Shown here piece by piece: positions 21,595 through 34,752 of a stretch of 64,000 bases of DNA (the stretch's first letter is position 1; each line of letters begins with the position of its first letter). This DNA is from Vandiemenella viatica (Eukaryota; Arthropoda; Insecta; Orthoptera; Morabidae), in the NCBI GenBank assembly GCA_031002005.1, contig JARYHS010008074.1:264927930-264991929 (forward strand), given 5' to 3'. Made by a program: the position numbers and the translations under genes. The notes beneath the pieces are model-generated. The model was not told the DNA's origin and did not search any database. It saw only the letters and a list, made by a program, of their open reading frames with translations.

Positions 21595-24290
21595 AAGGGT
21601 GTTACTTGTGAACGTATAATGAACAAAGTAATAGGGTTTTCAAACTTAATAGAGATACACGAATCACAAGTAAATTATAGTGGTATAGTCTTGGTTAAAA
21701 GAAGAAGTACTAGACAACGAGGTTTTTCCCGATGGTTACAAAATTTACTGCGGAGATAGAGGAACAATTGGATGAGGAGTTTTCATACTAGCTAGCAAAA
21801 ACTGCCACAGCTCTCTGGTGTTCATAGATCATGACCATGTGTTTCAAGGGGTAGATTTCTGGGGTAACAAAAAAGAAAAAAAATCATGGTGTTGGCTGCT
21901 TACCGCAGTGGAAGAATGACAAATGAGGATGAGGCTCATGGAGAGAATTTAAATTGATATTCAGATTTCAGATGTGAGAATTGAATGATCATTATTGGTG
22001 GGGATTTAAATTTACCAAATGTAAACTGGGTCGGAAATAAGATTAATAACACAAGGAAACAGATATTTGCAAATACTTTAATAAGGGATGAAGGATGTAA
22101 ACAAGTGGTAGAGCAGAACACTAGGGGACAAAATATGTTGGATATATTCCTATTAAAGCCAGGTGATAAACCTGTGGGGTGCCATGTAACTGAAGGAATA
22201 AGTGGTCATGAAGCAGTTCTGATGGATATTAGAGGATTCAGTGAACCAGCAGCCAAAATTGAAGGGGAAAGCCGGTACAATGATAAAAAGGCACGGATTT
22301 CAAATTTGAAGAGACACTTCAGAGAACGTTTCAGCAAATGCAAGGAAGGCACAAGTACAGTAGAGTCCTGGTGAGAAGAGTACAAGCAGATAATAAGAAA
22401 GGGGGAAGAAAAATTTATTCCAAAACAGAAAATAAAGAGATGTAGAGAACCTGTGTATTATAATAGGGAGGTGAGGGCGCTAAGAAGGGAACATAACAGA
22501 GTTAAGAGACAGCAGGGAAGTAGGGAATATTTAAAAAAAAGTAAACAAGGACTTAATAATAGCTAAGAAGGTGGCTATAGATGAGTATTTTCAGTGCAGT
22601 GGGACCATTGACTGATGCATCAACAAATTTCTATGTTACAAAACTGAGGAGAAGGTGCTGAGACAATTATAGATAAGGATGGAGAAGAAGTTATTGACGA
22701 TTTGAAAAAGACAGAGATTAAGTAACTGGTTTCATGAAATCATTAGGGACCACGAATCAGAAACGGGTGGATCTAAATCGGAGAACGAGCTTAACAACAC
22801 AATTCGCAATGAGCAGATCAAAAAATTTGAAATTAATCCTGAGGATATCATGAAGGAATTAAGAAAGCTGGAAAGGCATAAAGGGGCTGGTGTAGATAAT
22901 ATTACTACAGATGTCTTAAAGATAACAGGATGTGACATTGTACCTTATCTTGAAATATTATTTAAATTGAGTCTGGATACTTGCTGCTTACCACAAGACT
23001 GGAAAAGTGTGATAGTAGTGCCAGTGTATAAAGGAGGGTGGCGAAATAAAGTCGATAATTATAGGCCAATCAGTTTGACTTCAGTGGTAGCTAAACTAAT
23101 GGAGAGATTATATGCAACAACATCAGAAATATATGTGGGGAGGGTAAGTCGTTTTCAAGTCGGCAACGTGGCTTTAGGCAAGAATATTCATGCGAATCTC
23201 AGTTGATGGGATATATGCAAGATATTTCCGATAAAGTGGACAAAGGGGTCAAATTGATAGTGAAGCCCTAGATCTTTCAAAGGGTTTTACACAGTGAGCC
23301 ATAAAATGACAGTAAATTAGATAAAAACTACTGGTGTGGATGAGAAAGTGATTTGCTGGGTAGAAGAATTTTTAAAAAGTTACCGACGGAAATGCAATAT
23401 AAAAAGAAGTGGAAGTAAAAATGGTAGTGCCACATGGTAGTATATTAGACTCCTTATTCTAACGAATGATTGTGTTGATGGTTTATTATTAGAAATTAGA
23501 TTGTTTGCAGATTACATAATGCTATATAAAAATATCAGAAAGGTAGACGACTGTAAACAGTTGCAGGGAGATCTGGACAGTAAACTAGTAGGGTCTGTAA
23601 ACATGGGATGAAGATAAATGCAAATAAGTCAGCTTATTAGACACACAGATAAAAAACTAAACGTTGATTATGATTATAAGGTTGGGAAAGAAAAGCTTGT
23701 TGAAGACTTGAAATGTAAATATCTTGGCATTAAATTTGATAGCAAGCTTAACTGGGTAGGACAGGTAGTAGGAAAAGGTTTCAAAATTCTGCACTTGGTG
23801 CAGGTGGGAGGAGGGAATGGTAAAGGAATCGGCTTACACAACTTTGGTCAGACCATTGCTTAAAAATGGCGGTATGATAGGTGATAAATGTTTTGTGTAC
23901 CAAATACAGGAGTTGGAGGGGTTGCAAAGAAGGGCTGCTAGATTTGTTTCTGGAAATTACCGCAGAACGCAATCAGTAACAGATATGATAAAAGAGCTGG
24001 AATGGGATTCATTGGAAGACAGAGGAGGGTGAAGAGGGTCATGGGAGTGTACAAGGCGTATATTGGTACATTGACATGGAATGATATTGGTGTAAGAATT
24101 GAAAGGAATGAATGGAAGGGAAAAAATGGCCATGACCACAAGCTGGAACTAGATTTTAATCACAAAGGTGTAGAAGACAATCATTTTTGGGTAAGAGAGT
24201 CAGAGATTGGAATATGTTACCAAAAGAATTGATAAATAATTTACCAAAAACGTTGAAAGAAAGCAAAGTTGAAATTTGTAGAGTGTAAAT
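21595..24290 (+). pseudogene. LINE-B ORF2 remains: endonuclease and reverse transcriptase
   Basis: The endonuclease starts near 21600 (VLLVNV, then NLIEIHESQVNYSGIVLV). It is clearest at 21985-22374, with IIIGGDLNLPNVNW and GISGHEAVLMD; the usual SDH reads SGH, a catalytic loss. The reverse transcriptase opens at about 22850 (KELRKLERHKGAGVDNI, DWKSVIVVPVYK, NYRPISLTSVVAKLMER), then decays through many frame changes. The FADD box at about 23505 reads FADY. The thumb and C-terminus persist in pieces (LQRRAARFVSGNYRRTQSV, then IKELEWDSLEDR), with a RDWNMLPKELI-type ending near 24200. More decayed than LINE-A. The minus copy at 35.8-38.1 kb aligns along its length. Confidence 0.85.
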
Positions 24291-24635
24291 GTAGGTGGGT
24301 GCAGGAAAGGGATATTGCCACCGAAGCGTGCACTCCATTACAATTAAATTAAATTAAAATACATCAAGTTAGGAATTTCGAAGAGCGAATCATAATAAGA
24401 TAATACTTCAAATAGGCTTCGGCCTGTGAATTACGAAGGTCGCTGAAATATGAATGAGAATTCTTGTACAAAAGTCTTAATTAGATTATCAAATGCCAAA
24501 AAAAATATGCAAAAATATTTTTATACATATCGTACACTATTTACTATATATTCTTCCCCATCGTTATGACAGTATAATAAATTTTTATTCATAATAGTTA
24601 TTTGTACGATTATGTAACCAAAGAGGGAAGGGAAG

Positions 24636-24780
24636 GGGGATGGAAGGTCGGCCGTGGCCTTGTAGGGTACCATCCCGGCATTCGCCTAGAGTGGCTGAGG
24701 AAAACCACGGAAAACCTCAGCCAGGATGGCCGAACGAGGTTTGACCCTCATCCTCCCAAATGATAGATAGGAGGCCGAAA
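24636..24780 (-). mobile_element. SINE-A copy 3 (fragment)
   Basis: Central and head-proximal blocks only: GGCCGTGGCCTTGTAGGG, CATCCCGGCATTCGCCTAGA, GAAAACCACGGAAAACC and a decayed B box (GAGGTTTGACCC) in plus-strand view. Confidence 0.7.
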
Positions 24781-25690
24781 ACGGCCAATATCTCTGTAAG
24801 TCGCAGCTCTCCAAATATTACTTGTATTGCTACACTAATCTGTGACCAAGTGTTGCTGTACAGAACGAGGATCACGCGGATCTGAATCTTACGTCTTTAC
24901 GATTGACAGACTACTTTTCTCTTGTTCAGAAGTTCAAAATATTATGTATGCTGGACAGTTCTTCATTATAGAAGTAAAAGGTGTCGTCAATTTGTAAAAT
25001 TGTCTGCGGTTTTATACTAGTTCTGGGACGATGAAAGTGAGTGATGTTAGAAACTGCTCTCAGATATTCACAGAAGAATGTACGAAATTTCTGTAAAAGA
25101 GGCTTCAAAAGTTTATCTTTTTAGTAATTATGCGTTGCTCAATGGGCACATGAACTTTGTGTTTAGTCATACTGATAATAAGTAAACAAACAACTGCACA
25201 ACAATGTGTAGCATGCCATCTCATCCATACCAACTGCTCGAACAGAATACCGCACCTGTTCTAACAGTCTGGTTTATTTTTGTTCAGTCCTCGCAAATGA
25301 AGCTGGCAAACCAATACCTGGATTTTCGACGCGATTTCCGTCAGCTTTTTGCTGAAGACAATGTACTTTCATGTACGTTGTTGTGTCTACACCCAGAATC
25401 GTGTATTTTACCTAACTGTAATCCACTTAAGTTGGCTTGTAAGTTTTAGCAGAAGCCGGCGCGAACTTGTTCAACCACGCACGAGAGAGGACGGGGAACA
25501 AACCGATCCTCCTGGGTGAGCGGTTCTGCTTGTATTGTGATGTTTTAGTTTGAACCAGCCAAAAAATGGCTATTTCGTGAAAAAATTATTGTTAAAATAT
25601 TGACTGAAATATTCAATGAACTGCCTGAATGGATGTACAGACAATTGGGTTTCACGCTCCCCTCCCTCCTGTCTTTTCAATTAAAAAGCA
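24781..25690. other. Intergenic, nothing recognised
   Basis: Short open frames only; no repeat matched. Confidence 0.4.
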
Positions 25691-25704
25691 CCTGCCCACC
25701 GACA

Positions 25705-25830
25705 TGAGCCGGCACTGGCAGTCTAGTGACTAGAGTGCAGGCCTCGCTTTGTAAGGGTCGCCGGTTAGAGTCCGGGCTGTGACATAGGAGGTTCGAATTA
25801 AGTGTTTTGTTCATCTTGTTTTATTAATCT
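25705..25830 (+). mobile_element. tRNA-like SINE head (separate family or relative of SINE-B)
   Basis: GGCAGTCTAGTGACTAGAGT resembles the A-box region of SINE-B (GTCTAGTGGCTAGTTGG). A B-box relative GGTTAGAGTCC follows about 45 bases later. The body is short and unmatched. Confidence 0.45.
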
Positions 25831-26790
25831 TGTTTTGTTCTCCCCATAGTGTTCCACAATTACATGAAAAAAATCTGATACAAAAGTTAAAAAATACAAA
25901 TTGGAACTAGCTAATTGGTCCCAGAGATCGCAGGCCATATCTAAGGCAAAAATTAAATTAAATAATAAACGGGGTATCGTTGAAACTAAATTATTTTGGT
26001 TACTTGTATGGATAAGAGATGTTTTTAGTATGTTTCCTCTAATACCACAACAATTCGTTTATTATTTCTGATGTTTCCCACCCGCAATTCCCGTTCGAAA
26101 TGTAAGTGTACCAATATACGTAGCGCGATGAAATGTTCATCTAGCTATGCAAAGAAACTGTCTAAAGGAAATATGGAAAATTCATTGACTAATATACATA
26201 TATAAGAGACTTACAGGACAACAAATCATTCTTGCGTTTAAAATGTCCTCCATCAATGATGTTAACAGTTAGTCTGTTAATGAAACAATTGTTCGTTAAA
26301 ATCATTACTGTTTCAGCAAACTGAGTGGTAATTATAATCAGCTACTACCGGAAACATCCTACGCAGAATCTAGGATGTTCCTTAACGTGTTAAACCACAT
26401 GGTCTAAGCCAAGTAGTATCCAAAGTCTTGCTTTAAGTTAAGAGCTGTCACATCTTTTGATTGGCTGACGGGAGAACCATAACCGATATTAGTACTCGAT
26501 TTCAGTGGAAAGGTTTACCTTTACAGGTACGGAGTTGCCTAGTTAGGAGCTAAGCAAGATAATTCAAACACTGAAATAATCTGAACTAAAAATCCACATA
26601 AAGCGTAAGTATCCGGGTACTGAAATAGTCACTATGAAATACGTTTCCAATGGAATTAATAACGATTTTGGAACACTCTTGGGAAGATGAACAGGGAGAA
26701 TTGCCTTCGCTGGTATAAGTTCGCATGTGCGACTGTAGGTATGGATGAGAGTGTTGGTGCGTGTCTTTAGTATAGAATGTTATTTGAAAT
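25831..26790. other. Intergenic, nothing recognised
   Basis: AT-rich; no coding or repeat signal that I can support. Confidence 0.4.
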
Positions 26791-26829
26791 GAGAGAAAAG
26801 AATGGAGGTAGGTGAAACGCGATGCCGAA

Positions 26830-27065
26830 CCATTAGGGCCAACTCTTTCGAAAGGCATCAAAGGGCTGCCAGACTTAACTTTGCCATCCGACGGATGAAT
26901 CACCATCATCAATATCGTACGTCCTCACTTCATAGAGCACTGCGGAGATTTTTTGGACTTAATCCAGGATTTTGGCGAAAAATCTGGTGATTAGAAATTG
27001 TGCACCAGACTCGAACCAGCTAACCCCGTGTCAGCGCTGAACATCATCACACTCAATTGTGCCAA
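26830..27065 (-). mobile_element. SINE-D copy 1 (tRNA-derived)
   Basis: In plus-strand view it shows GAATCACCATCATCA, CTCACTTCATAGAGCACTGC, GGAGATTTTTTGGACTTAAT and then ACTCGAACCAGCTAACCCCG (B box GGTTCGAGT on the minus strand). It ends in CCAACGTAGCGAGC. The same order occurs at 47.3-47.6 kb. Confidence 0.65.
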
Positions 27066-29250
27066 CGTAGCGAGCATTATTTATATTTATAAAAAATAAA
27101 TATTATACAGTATTTACCACAACTGTATTATCTACAATTTATGTTTAACATCTGTCGAGAGCTACTGTAGGAGATATCCAACCAGAATACCTTCTCTGTA
27201 ACTTTGATCGTGGTAGCGTAGTAGAAGATTTCTGCAAAAAGCATTTTTCCTTCATTTTGGACTTTAATCACACGCTTGATATGGGATATTGCTGCAGTCA
27301 CCTGCGTTCGGACTTCCAATTTCGCTTCTCTGTCAGCAGAATTACAAATAGTCGGTGGGAGCCCAATTAGCTGTACAAAAGGACTGATTAACGATGTGAT
27401 CAATCAGCGAGCAGAACTGCGGGGACTCATGCTTTGTGTGAGAGGTTCTTGGTTGAGTTTTCAGTGGAAGACCCCGTTTTCTGCAATAAAGACCCGTTCA
27501 TCACAGTCTTAGGGATTCATTGGTGAAAAGTTTTATACGTTATCAGGAGTGTTTCTCAGATATCTATAATAATAAAGATGTTTTTGATAATATTGATTAT
27601 TTGTGAAGCAAACAGTCAAAATAATCGCTGGCTATCTTTATCTTATTTGACAAAACTTTACTATTAAGTTATTTTGAGTTTTTCAGCGAACATTTGTTAA
27701 CCTGAGTACAGGAATACAATATATAGAACAAAGATCTTGTCAAATTATTCTCGTGAAGAAACTGTATCTTGCTACCGGCCTGTTTTCAGTTTCTTTGCGC
27801 TTACTGTCCTCTGATGATGGAACCTAGCAACGAGTAGACCACACTGGTAACTGGTAACGGTTGGAACCAGTGACTTTCGATAATAAGTTCGTGTAGTACG
27901 ATACAGTGACCGAGTTTCAAGTTGTCAGGCATCGGACCATAATTCCACGTGAAATCCGAAGTGTGTTTCACATACACTGAGCAAGCTGTGCCAGAGATGA
28001 ATATTCACTAATATTTATCTACTTCTTATATCCTGCGATATTACATTATTTCCAAGTAATTACAGTGCAATCACGTATTCATATTTAAAATCTTTTGTAT
28101 ACGGCTCAGCAAACTAATGACAAGAGCTAAGAAACGTTGATATATGAGTTACCGCAATCTCATTCCATTCTCATTTTTCAGCTATTGTTTGAGGTAATTT
28201 ATTTATTTAAAAGGAAAAGTAAAAGCATTCATCTTTGGCGGTAGTCTTCACACTGATATAGCTTTCCATGCTGTTGGAGACCTAGTCTTATAAAAGCCTA
28301 GTAGTCTGCGGATCTGTGCATGCTTAGCTAAATGCCTTGTCCAGTCCGGAGGGTGTAGAAGGTTGGATGGTAACAACAGGGCGGGGGGGCAGCAAGCTAA
28401 CAATGGGCTTGCAAATGTAAAACAGAACGATCGGCAGTAGAGAGGGCAGCAGGAAGACTTAATTGCCCGCACTTAGGCGTCGCTTAATGCTTCATTTGCT
28501 GACTCCAAAGACAATTACTACCGGCTGGAAGACACCGTACAAAAGGAAACAATCGCTTTCACATTTTGCGAGCCCCGCAAAGCTGAATGAGAACAAAATG
28601 TAAAATAAGACAATCATCACGCTTTCACTTCCCTAAAAAGTATTCCTTCAGATTATATTATGATGTTAAATAGTTATAAAAAAATAATTTTCTAGCCGTG
28701 TTAGTTTCTCATGAAGCTGATTCAAATAAATATACAAAAGCTATATATACCATACAGAAAGAAAATTTCACCAGCAATGATTGCTCGGTTTCAGTAATGA
28801 GTTGCTCATTTTCTATTTGTAATTAAGTAAAATATGCTACTTTTTTTTTCTTCTTCTTTTTTTTAAATATCCTTATTCGATTACTATCAGAGACCTTCCA
28901 AACCATCAGTTAACACAACGCAGTGCGGTTTAATTTATTTCCAATAAATGACGTGCCCACAGTTATACTTGACGATTCGATTCACAATAAATTTTGATGA
29001 CAGCAATGGCACACATATGCTAACGGATTTAACATAGGATTGAAAAGAATGGGAACAAAGAAGGAGGATTAATGTATTTAATTTAATTGCGATCTCAAGC
29101 CCCGGCGGCAATTTCCCTACCAACAACGGACCCGAGGAACCTGAAAAACATCAGCAAAAATTCTAAATTTAACGTTAATACAATACCATTTTAATTCAAC
29201 TGTCTGATGCCATTGAGTGATGAGAAGGGAGAAACAGTATCATGAAATCG
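27066..29250. other. Intergenic, nothing recognised
   Basis: Short open frames (up to 91 codons) without motifs. Confidence 0.4.
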
Positions 29251-29267
29251 TCTTTATTTTCTTATTG

Positions 29268-29500
29268 TTTTACGCTTCGTCGACATCGAGGTCATTAGAG
29301 ATGGGAAAGAACTGGGGAAAAGGAATGGGAGGAGATTCGGCCATGAACTGTTGAAGAAACCATCCCGAAATTCGTCTGGAAGGATTTCGAGAAAACGTAG
29401 ATAGCCGAAATTTGATGGCCGGATGGGGATATGAACCTGCGTCCTTCCGAATGCCAGACTCGAGCGTTACAGCTCATACACCGGGATCGGTATAGAGTGG
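29268..29500 (-). mobile_element. SINE-A copy 4
   Basis: In plus-strand view it runs from CGTCGACATCGAGGTCATTA through GGAGATTCGGCCATGAACTG and CATCCCGAAATTCGTCTGGA to ATATGAACCTGCGTCC (decayed B box) and the head. Confidence 0.8.
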
Positions 29501-30560
29501 TCAATAATGATGATAAAAATTATAATCCAAATGTTATAAATCGAAGAGAGCGGGCAACTGGACCTGTACGTATGAAAACACTCTCTCAACACCACATATA
29601 GTAAAGGTTTTATCTTCCAAGGCATTTCACAATGAAGGTTTTCATTCGGTTTTTAATTTTCCAAGATTTTTCTTGTGTGGTCTTAAGATTGTGCCTCTGC
29701 AATTACAGCTTTGTTTCTATTTATTTTCATATTATCATTCCCTGGTTTTTTGATTGTGTTTAGATTTAGAGTAACATGTTTTGGTATTTCTAAATTTTGA
29801 TATGAAGATCGTTGTATTAGTGGGTGGCTGTTTTCTCTATTTTTACCTTGATATTAAGCGCAGTCGCTGATTTTGCCAATTGCATACAGTATAAAATCTA
29901 CAGTGTTTTACCATCAAATAATTTCGAACTTACTAGCTGCATGCTGTCTTAAGGTTATGCAGGGTTTTTGAGCTATAATAATTCAATCAATTCGTTGATC
30001 TGCACAGTCAGGGACAACTACTAACAATTATTCTGTGAATCATCGTATAATGGGGTGTTGAGTTCCAATTCCATTCTTGGGTCTCAGTATCACAACTACA
30101 GACTATACCACCCGTCTTTGATGTGGGAAGGGTAAAATCTAACTCCAGATGGACGCGCCTTGCTAACTAACAAATGCTAGAAGGGTCATGCACCAAGCCC
30201 ACCACCCCGAGCGGTAATGTGAATTTAAATGGACAGATTGATTGAATAACAATCCAAACAAGGAAGCAACACCTAAGGAGGTTGTGGCGCGGAGCGGAAG
30301 TTCGCTAATGATAAGTTTATGGAATGAAACACTGAGTTGGCTTATAGGCAGTATATTTGCAATGTCTTGCATATAAAGCATGCCTACACGAGAATGACAG
30401 CTTAATAAAATAGTCTATGGCTCAAGAAACTGGTTGTTGGTGCTAAGGGCTGGATAGGAAGAAGTGGCGATGCCACGCACAGGTCCCAGAAGCCCTGTGT
30501 TCGAGCAACTGGGCCGGACGGTCAAAGGTCATTTCTTTACGCTACTCGATTCTCGATCTG
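29501..30560. other. Intergenic, nothing recognised
   Basis: No supported feature. Confidence 0.4.
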
Positions 30561-31440
30561 CATTCATTGGCTTACTGTAACTATCAATTCCATCGAGTCA
30601 CGGACTCTTCTCCTACTGTCTCTGTCCGACGAGAAGCGCAGCTTCTACCAATGCCGAAGGAATTGGCTTTTACAGAGTAGGGGTGCGTGTTGCTCTCATT
30701 GGCATCATCTATCCCCTGTGATTTCAGTTGTGGGTTTGTGACTTCTGTTTTGATAGTTTCCTTTTCTAATCGGTTATACTGGATGGTTGAACTGTTTGTT
30801 GGTTGGTGAGAGCTGCTTTATGTTTTTCGTGGTGTCCGTGGTGGGTTAGGGCGAACACAACTGTTTGTGCTGTTACTCTCGCCACCACCTCGGGGTTCGT
30901 TTGGATAGCGTCGGATACTGACTGGATCAGCTGGGCTAATGCTTCGACAGCGTGCAGCGCTGCATATTTGTGTCACACTTGTGATCACCTCGACGAAATT
31001 ACTGTCAGCTGGTTGGTCAAACTCGATGATTTGGTGGGGTGCATAGTCTTGTTAATGACTTGTCTTCTTCCATTTTGTGGGTATGGTGCTTGACACCTCG
31101 TACTGTCTCAATTTCGGCTTTTTGGTGACTTGCAGCTGTTGATTTGTTCCCCTTCATAGACCGAAAGTTTGAAAACGGCGTTTTCTACTGTGTCGTAGTC
31201 GCCTCGACATGAAGATTTTTTCTTGCAATGCACCCACTATACGAGGCAGCGTGGTTCCCACCGCAGTTACAGCAGGTGAGGTCAGCGTCTATAGGGTAAC
31301 AAAAACAATCGCACGCCGACCAAACACTGCGTAATTCCAACTTGCGTCCAACATCTGCGGCATGCAAGCAGGATTATCTACGAGTATACTTACAACTTCA
31401 GGAATAGCTAAGCAATTCTTTATACCAGAAGGATTGGAGC
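30560..31440 (-). pseudogene. Fragment of a retroelement ORF1/gag with a CCHC zinc knuckle (jockey-like)
   Basis: The minus strand at about 31367-31185 encodes a 60-residue piece with the knuckle CCNCGGNHAASYSGC (C-x2-C-x4-H-x4-C). It is followed by a short basic segment, as in ORF1 proteins of jockey-type LINEs, where the last knuckle is typically CxNCGGxHxAxYxGC. Downstream on the same strand, frame-shifted pieces read like the low-complexity tail after that knuckle (for example LAQLIQSVSDAIQTNPEVV around 30960-30900). I cannot identify a following ORF2. The knuckle is the only firm evidence. Confidence 0.5.
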
Positions 31441-31703
31441 TGGTTTTAGAAATTTTCACACTAATTCATAGTTCTGCAAATCGTTTCGTCATTTTCTAGG
31501 TTTATTTCTGTCAGTTCACATATAATTTCAAGAACACAAAATCACAGAGTACTGTTCCAATCGCGCAGAATGATGCAGAATGAGTGCAACGGCGCTTTAA
31601 TATGAGCTCTGCGCACTGATTCAGAATGTTTCAATGCGTATTTCGCCAACCGCTTATTGCAAAAACATGAACGATGTACCATTATAACGCTGAAAATGCG
31701 TTC

Positions 31704-33112
31704 TAAAACTTTGATATAGGTCTTGACACGACAACTTTGATAGTTTTTCAGAAAACCTGGGTTAATTATAAAATGTCATTTTTCATACCTACTACATGAT
31801 AAAATGTGAGTTTGGTTTTATTTTTATACAATAACTAGCTGGTACCCACGACTTCGTTCGTGTTTGCAAAGAATTTGTATTGACAGCTACCGACATCTAA
31901 CAACCATAGTGCACGATGGGAGACGCGATGCTATTACCACACACAAATGCCAGTCATCTGCGCTATGTAGTTCAGGCAGCAAAGTAAAATTTACGGACAC
32001 ACATGTCTTTGGATGAAATACGAAAATATCCTTGATCTACCGCTTTCAACCACCATATCTCCCACAGTTACCGAAATTCGGCCAACGTTGTGACCGATGC
32101 GTGACTCTGTGTTACTACCACACACAAACGCCAGTGATCTGCGATAGATAGCTTTCGCTGAAAAGTCATACACCATGAAACATGCGTCTTTCGCAGAAAT
32201 ACGAAATTGCTGCAGGTCAACCACTTTCAACCCCCATATCTCCCACAACCCCATAGCTAGTACACGCCAGGAGATACGATTCTACTACCACACACAAACA
32301 CCAATGGTCTATGCTATGTAGTTGTGGCAGGAAAGAGAAGTATAAGAAGACACAAATTTTTGGTCGAAATATGAAAACGCCCTGCATTGGCCAACTTTAA
32401 TCATCATATCTCCCACATCCCCGCAGCTATCGGCATTCAGCCAACGTTGTGCACGACAGGAAACTCCATGCTACTTACACACACAAACATCAATGATCTG
32501 TGCTTGGTAGTGGTGGCTGAAAAGTGAAATATATGAAAGCAAACGTCAATTTTATATATATTTATATAATATTACATTAAAAAGTGCGCATTAATTTAAC
32601 GCTTGGGCTATCTATATTATTTACAGGGCAATGAAATGGTGCTAAGGCTGATATTTTAAGTGCTACAAGACGTTTATACTGATTATAGCATTTAAGCCCT
32701 ACTTATATCTAAATGACCTGAAAAAAAACTAACTTTTACGCGGACATCTCAGAGATGGAGACTTTTTAGGACATGTTTTTTAGATACTAAATACCATCTG
32801 TGCTAATTTTGAGCTTTACATTTTTTTTTTTCTGAGGTTCAACATGTAATGCTTGGGGAGCGGTGCGCGGTGCGCGGCGCTTTGACCCAGCATTGATTCA
32901 CTTGTAGTTGTTGGGACGCGTATCCCGACAACCGTTTGTCACAGACAGACAAACTAAATTGATTTTAATAGTGAAACTGTGTACTACAACTTTGGTTATA
33001 CGTCTTGACACTGTAACGTTGACAGTTTTTCAGCTATGCAGATTTGTATTTAAAAGAAGTCACGTTTCATCATAAAACGTGAGTGTACTGTTACTTTTAT
33101 ACAATAATTATG
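31704..33112. repeat. Composite repeat: two direct repeats flanking a 170-190 bp tandem array
   Basis: The stretch 31704-31838 (ATATAGGTCTTGACACGACA..., ending TTTTATACAATAACTA) recurs in diverged form at 32985-33112 (TTATACGTCTTGACACTGTA..., ending TTTTATACAATAATTA). Directly after the left copy comes GGTACCCACGACTTCGTTCG, a motif I associate with widespread arthropod repeats. Before the right copy comes CAGACAGACAAAC. Together they look like parts of a repeated unit about 1.28 kb long. Confidence 0.65.
31880..32550. repeat. Tandem array, period 170-190 bp, about 3.7 units
   Basis: The anchor ACCACACACAAACGCCAGTG and variants lie at about 31936, 32117, 32287 and 32477. Each is followed by GAAATACGAAA-type, CCAACTTTAATC-type and CATATCTCCCACA blocks. 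No coding capacity. Confidence 0.8.
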
Positions 33113-34620
33113 GCTGAAACTACAAATGTATGCAGTGATTAGCCTCTTCTGATTATCTAGGATAAAAAAAAGGGTTCATGATTTTTTTTTTTTTTTTTTT
33201 TTTTTAGGTTACGCTTAAAATCTGCCTAAAATTCCTCGGCTAATACTCGAGAATGCCCATATTTAGTAATGAGCTAGACAGCAGATAATACGAAGAAGTA
33301 TGCAATTTTGTTGAAAGACATTTTTCTGCCGTAGCTTAGTTAATTAAATGTTCACAAGTAAGCAAATGCATCTGTTTCATATAAAATATTCTACTTCATA
33401 TCAGGATTTACTGTTTTCATCTGAACATTTTCCGGGTACCACTTTTAGTATTAAAATGACGTCAAATGAACTATCCTGTAATGCTGGTGAAAAAACTATT
33501 TTAAGTAAATAAATAAAGACATTCAGATCTCTGCGCGAAAAAATTTGCAGGTTAGCACACAATTGTGTGGAGGTTCGTGGGGAAGGTGGGAGGGGGGGGG
33601 GAATGTTCATCTTCCGTCCTTTTAGCGTGAACATTTTCAGTACCGCTGGTTGCGGTGTGCTAACCAACGATACAAACTGTTTAGTGCCTTTCTCTGAATG
33701 GGCTCTACAATGGACTAGTCGCACGCGCCGCCGAATATGCAAATGACGCCCCAACTGCCTCTGTCACAGCATTCGGTTCAGTTGCGATGAAAAAGAGATG
33801 CCTCGGTTTAAACCTCCACCAAACGAGGCTGAATCCGCTGTGCTCAGGCATCCGTGTGCAACACACTGTGTGAAACCGAAATTCTAAAATGCCCGACGCT
33901 TGATTTCTCCCTTCTGTGACCACAATACTTGGGCTATCAGCTGAATTTTGCTTGTCTGTCAGAGAACAGTACCAAATAATGGATTTTAACAGAGCTATTG
34001 GTGATGCTACATTTACAATTTTGTTCTTTTTTTTGTTTCTTATTCACACTACAGAATTCCGAATGTACTAAACTTACGTTTCGTAACTTCAAGAAGAATA
34101 CTTTATATTTTTTTTTTACTTCAGTGAGGGCATTTTGACAATTTTAGATAAGATGTTCCTGCATTATCGATAGATCTTAGTTGTTAAGTAACAAAAAAAT
34201 TGTTAAACTTCAGCCATGTCTACGGAATAGGATCAGATGAGAATTTAAGTGCTGTTTAGCAAACTGAAATAAATATAAAGAAATTTGCGAGGACCGCTGT
34301 CATACGATAGTGTGAACACACACTCACAAAACCTAGACGAATACAAAACAATTAAATGTTTTGGCGAAAAACTTAATGTGTTCTGATTGGAACTATAGCT
34401 AATTCCAGTATTTGAGCGGGTGCCCTGATGTGGAGAATAAATGAATAAATAAAAATTAAATTATTGAATAAACCACTTATCATTCAAGCGTTGATGGTAA
34501 TGATCATTTGTAAATGGAAAAAGAATTCAAGATAAAAATGCAATGAAACTATAAAGTATATGTGTAGGGGCCTATATTCCTTCGCAATTGAATTAAATGT
34601 TATTTAAATCAGAAAAGTCA
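33113..34620. other. Intergenic, with a GC-richer part at 33.55-33.9 kb
   Basis: A T-run lies at about 33182-33206 and a G-run at about 33587-33601. Minus-strand frames of 117 and 72 codons (33754-33401 and 33923-33705) overlap and carry no motif. Confidence 0.35.
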
Positions 34621-34639
34621 AAAGTTTAGCGGTTGGTAA

Positions 34640-34752
34640 CACTTAAGAGGGGTATGTAGAAATGAAGAGGTTAGCACAGGATAGGAAAGGATGGAGGATT
34701 GCATCAAACCAGTCGAAAGACTGACGACAGCCAAAAAAAAAAAAAAAAAAAA
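34640..34752 (+). pseudogene. 3' tip of a LINE ORF2 (RTE/BovB-like) with poly-A tail
   Basis: The plus strand reads YVEMKRLAQDRKGWRIASNQ followed by a few residues and a stop, then an A-run of about 20 at 34733-34752. The RLAQDRKGWR-type ending before a short tail is what many LINE ORF2 proteins of the RTE group show. Only about 110 bp remain, an extreme 5' truncation. AAGAGG before the fragment and again after the tail may be the target duplication. Confidence 0.5.

Larger units (their letters stand above)
20600..24360 (+). mobile_element. LINE-B copy 1: decayed CR1-group non-LTR retrotransposon
   Basis: Remains of ORF1, endonuclease, reverse transcriptase and 3' tail occur in order on the plus strand. 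The 3' end is marked by an (AATTA)n tail at about 24337-24358, preceded by GCGTGCACTCCATTACAATT. The same end is seen, inverted, in the copy at 35.8 kb. The 5' boundary is uncertain. Confidence 0.85.

Noticed and set aside
27805..27840. CTGATGATGG near 27808 as a ribozyme core
   Set aside because: No GAAA follows a hairpin.
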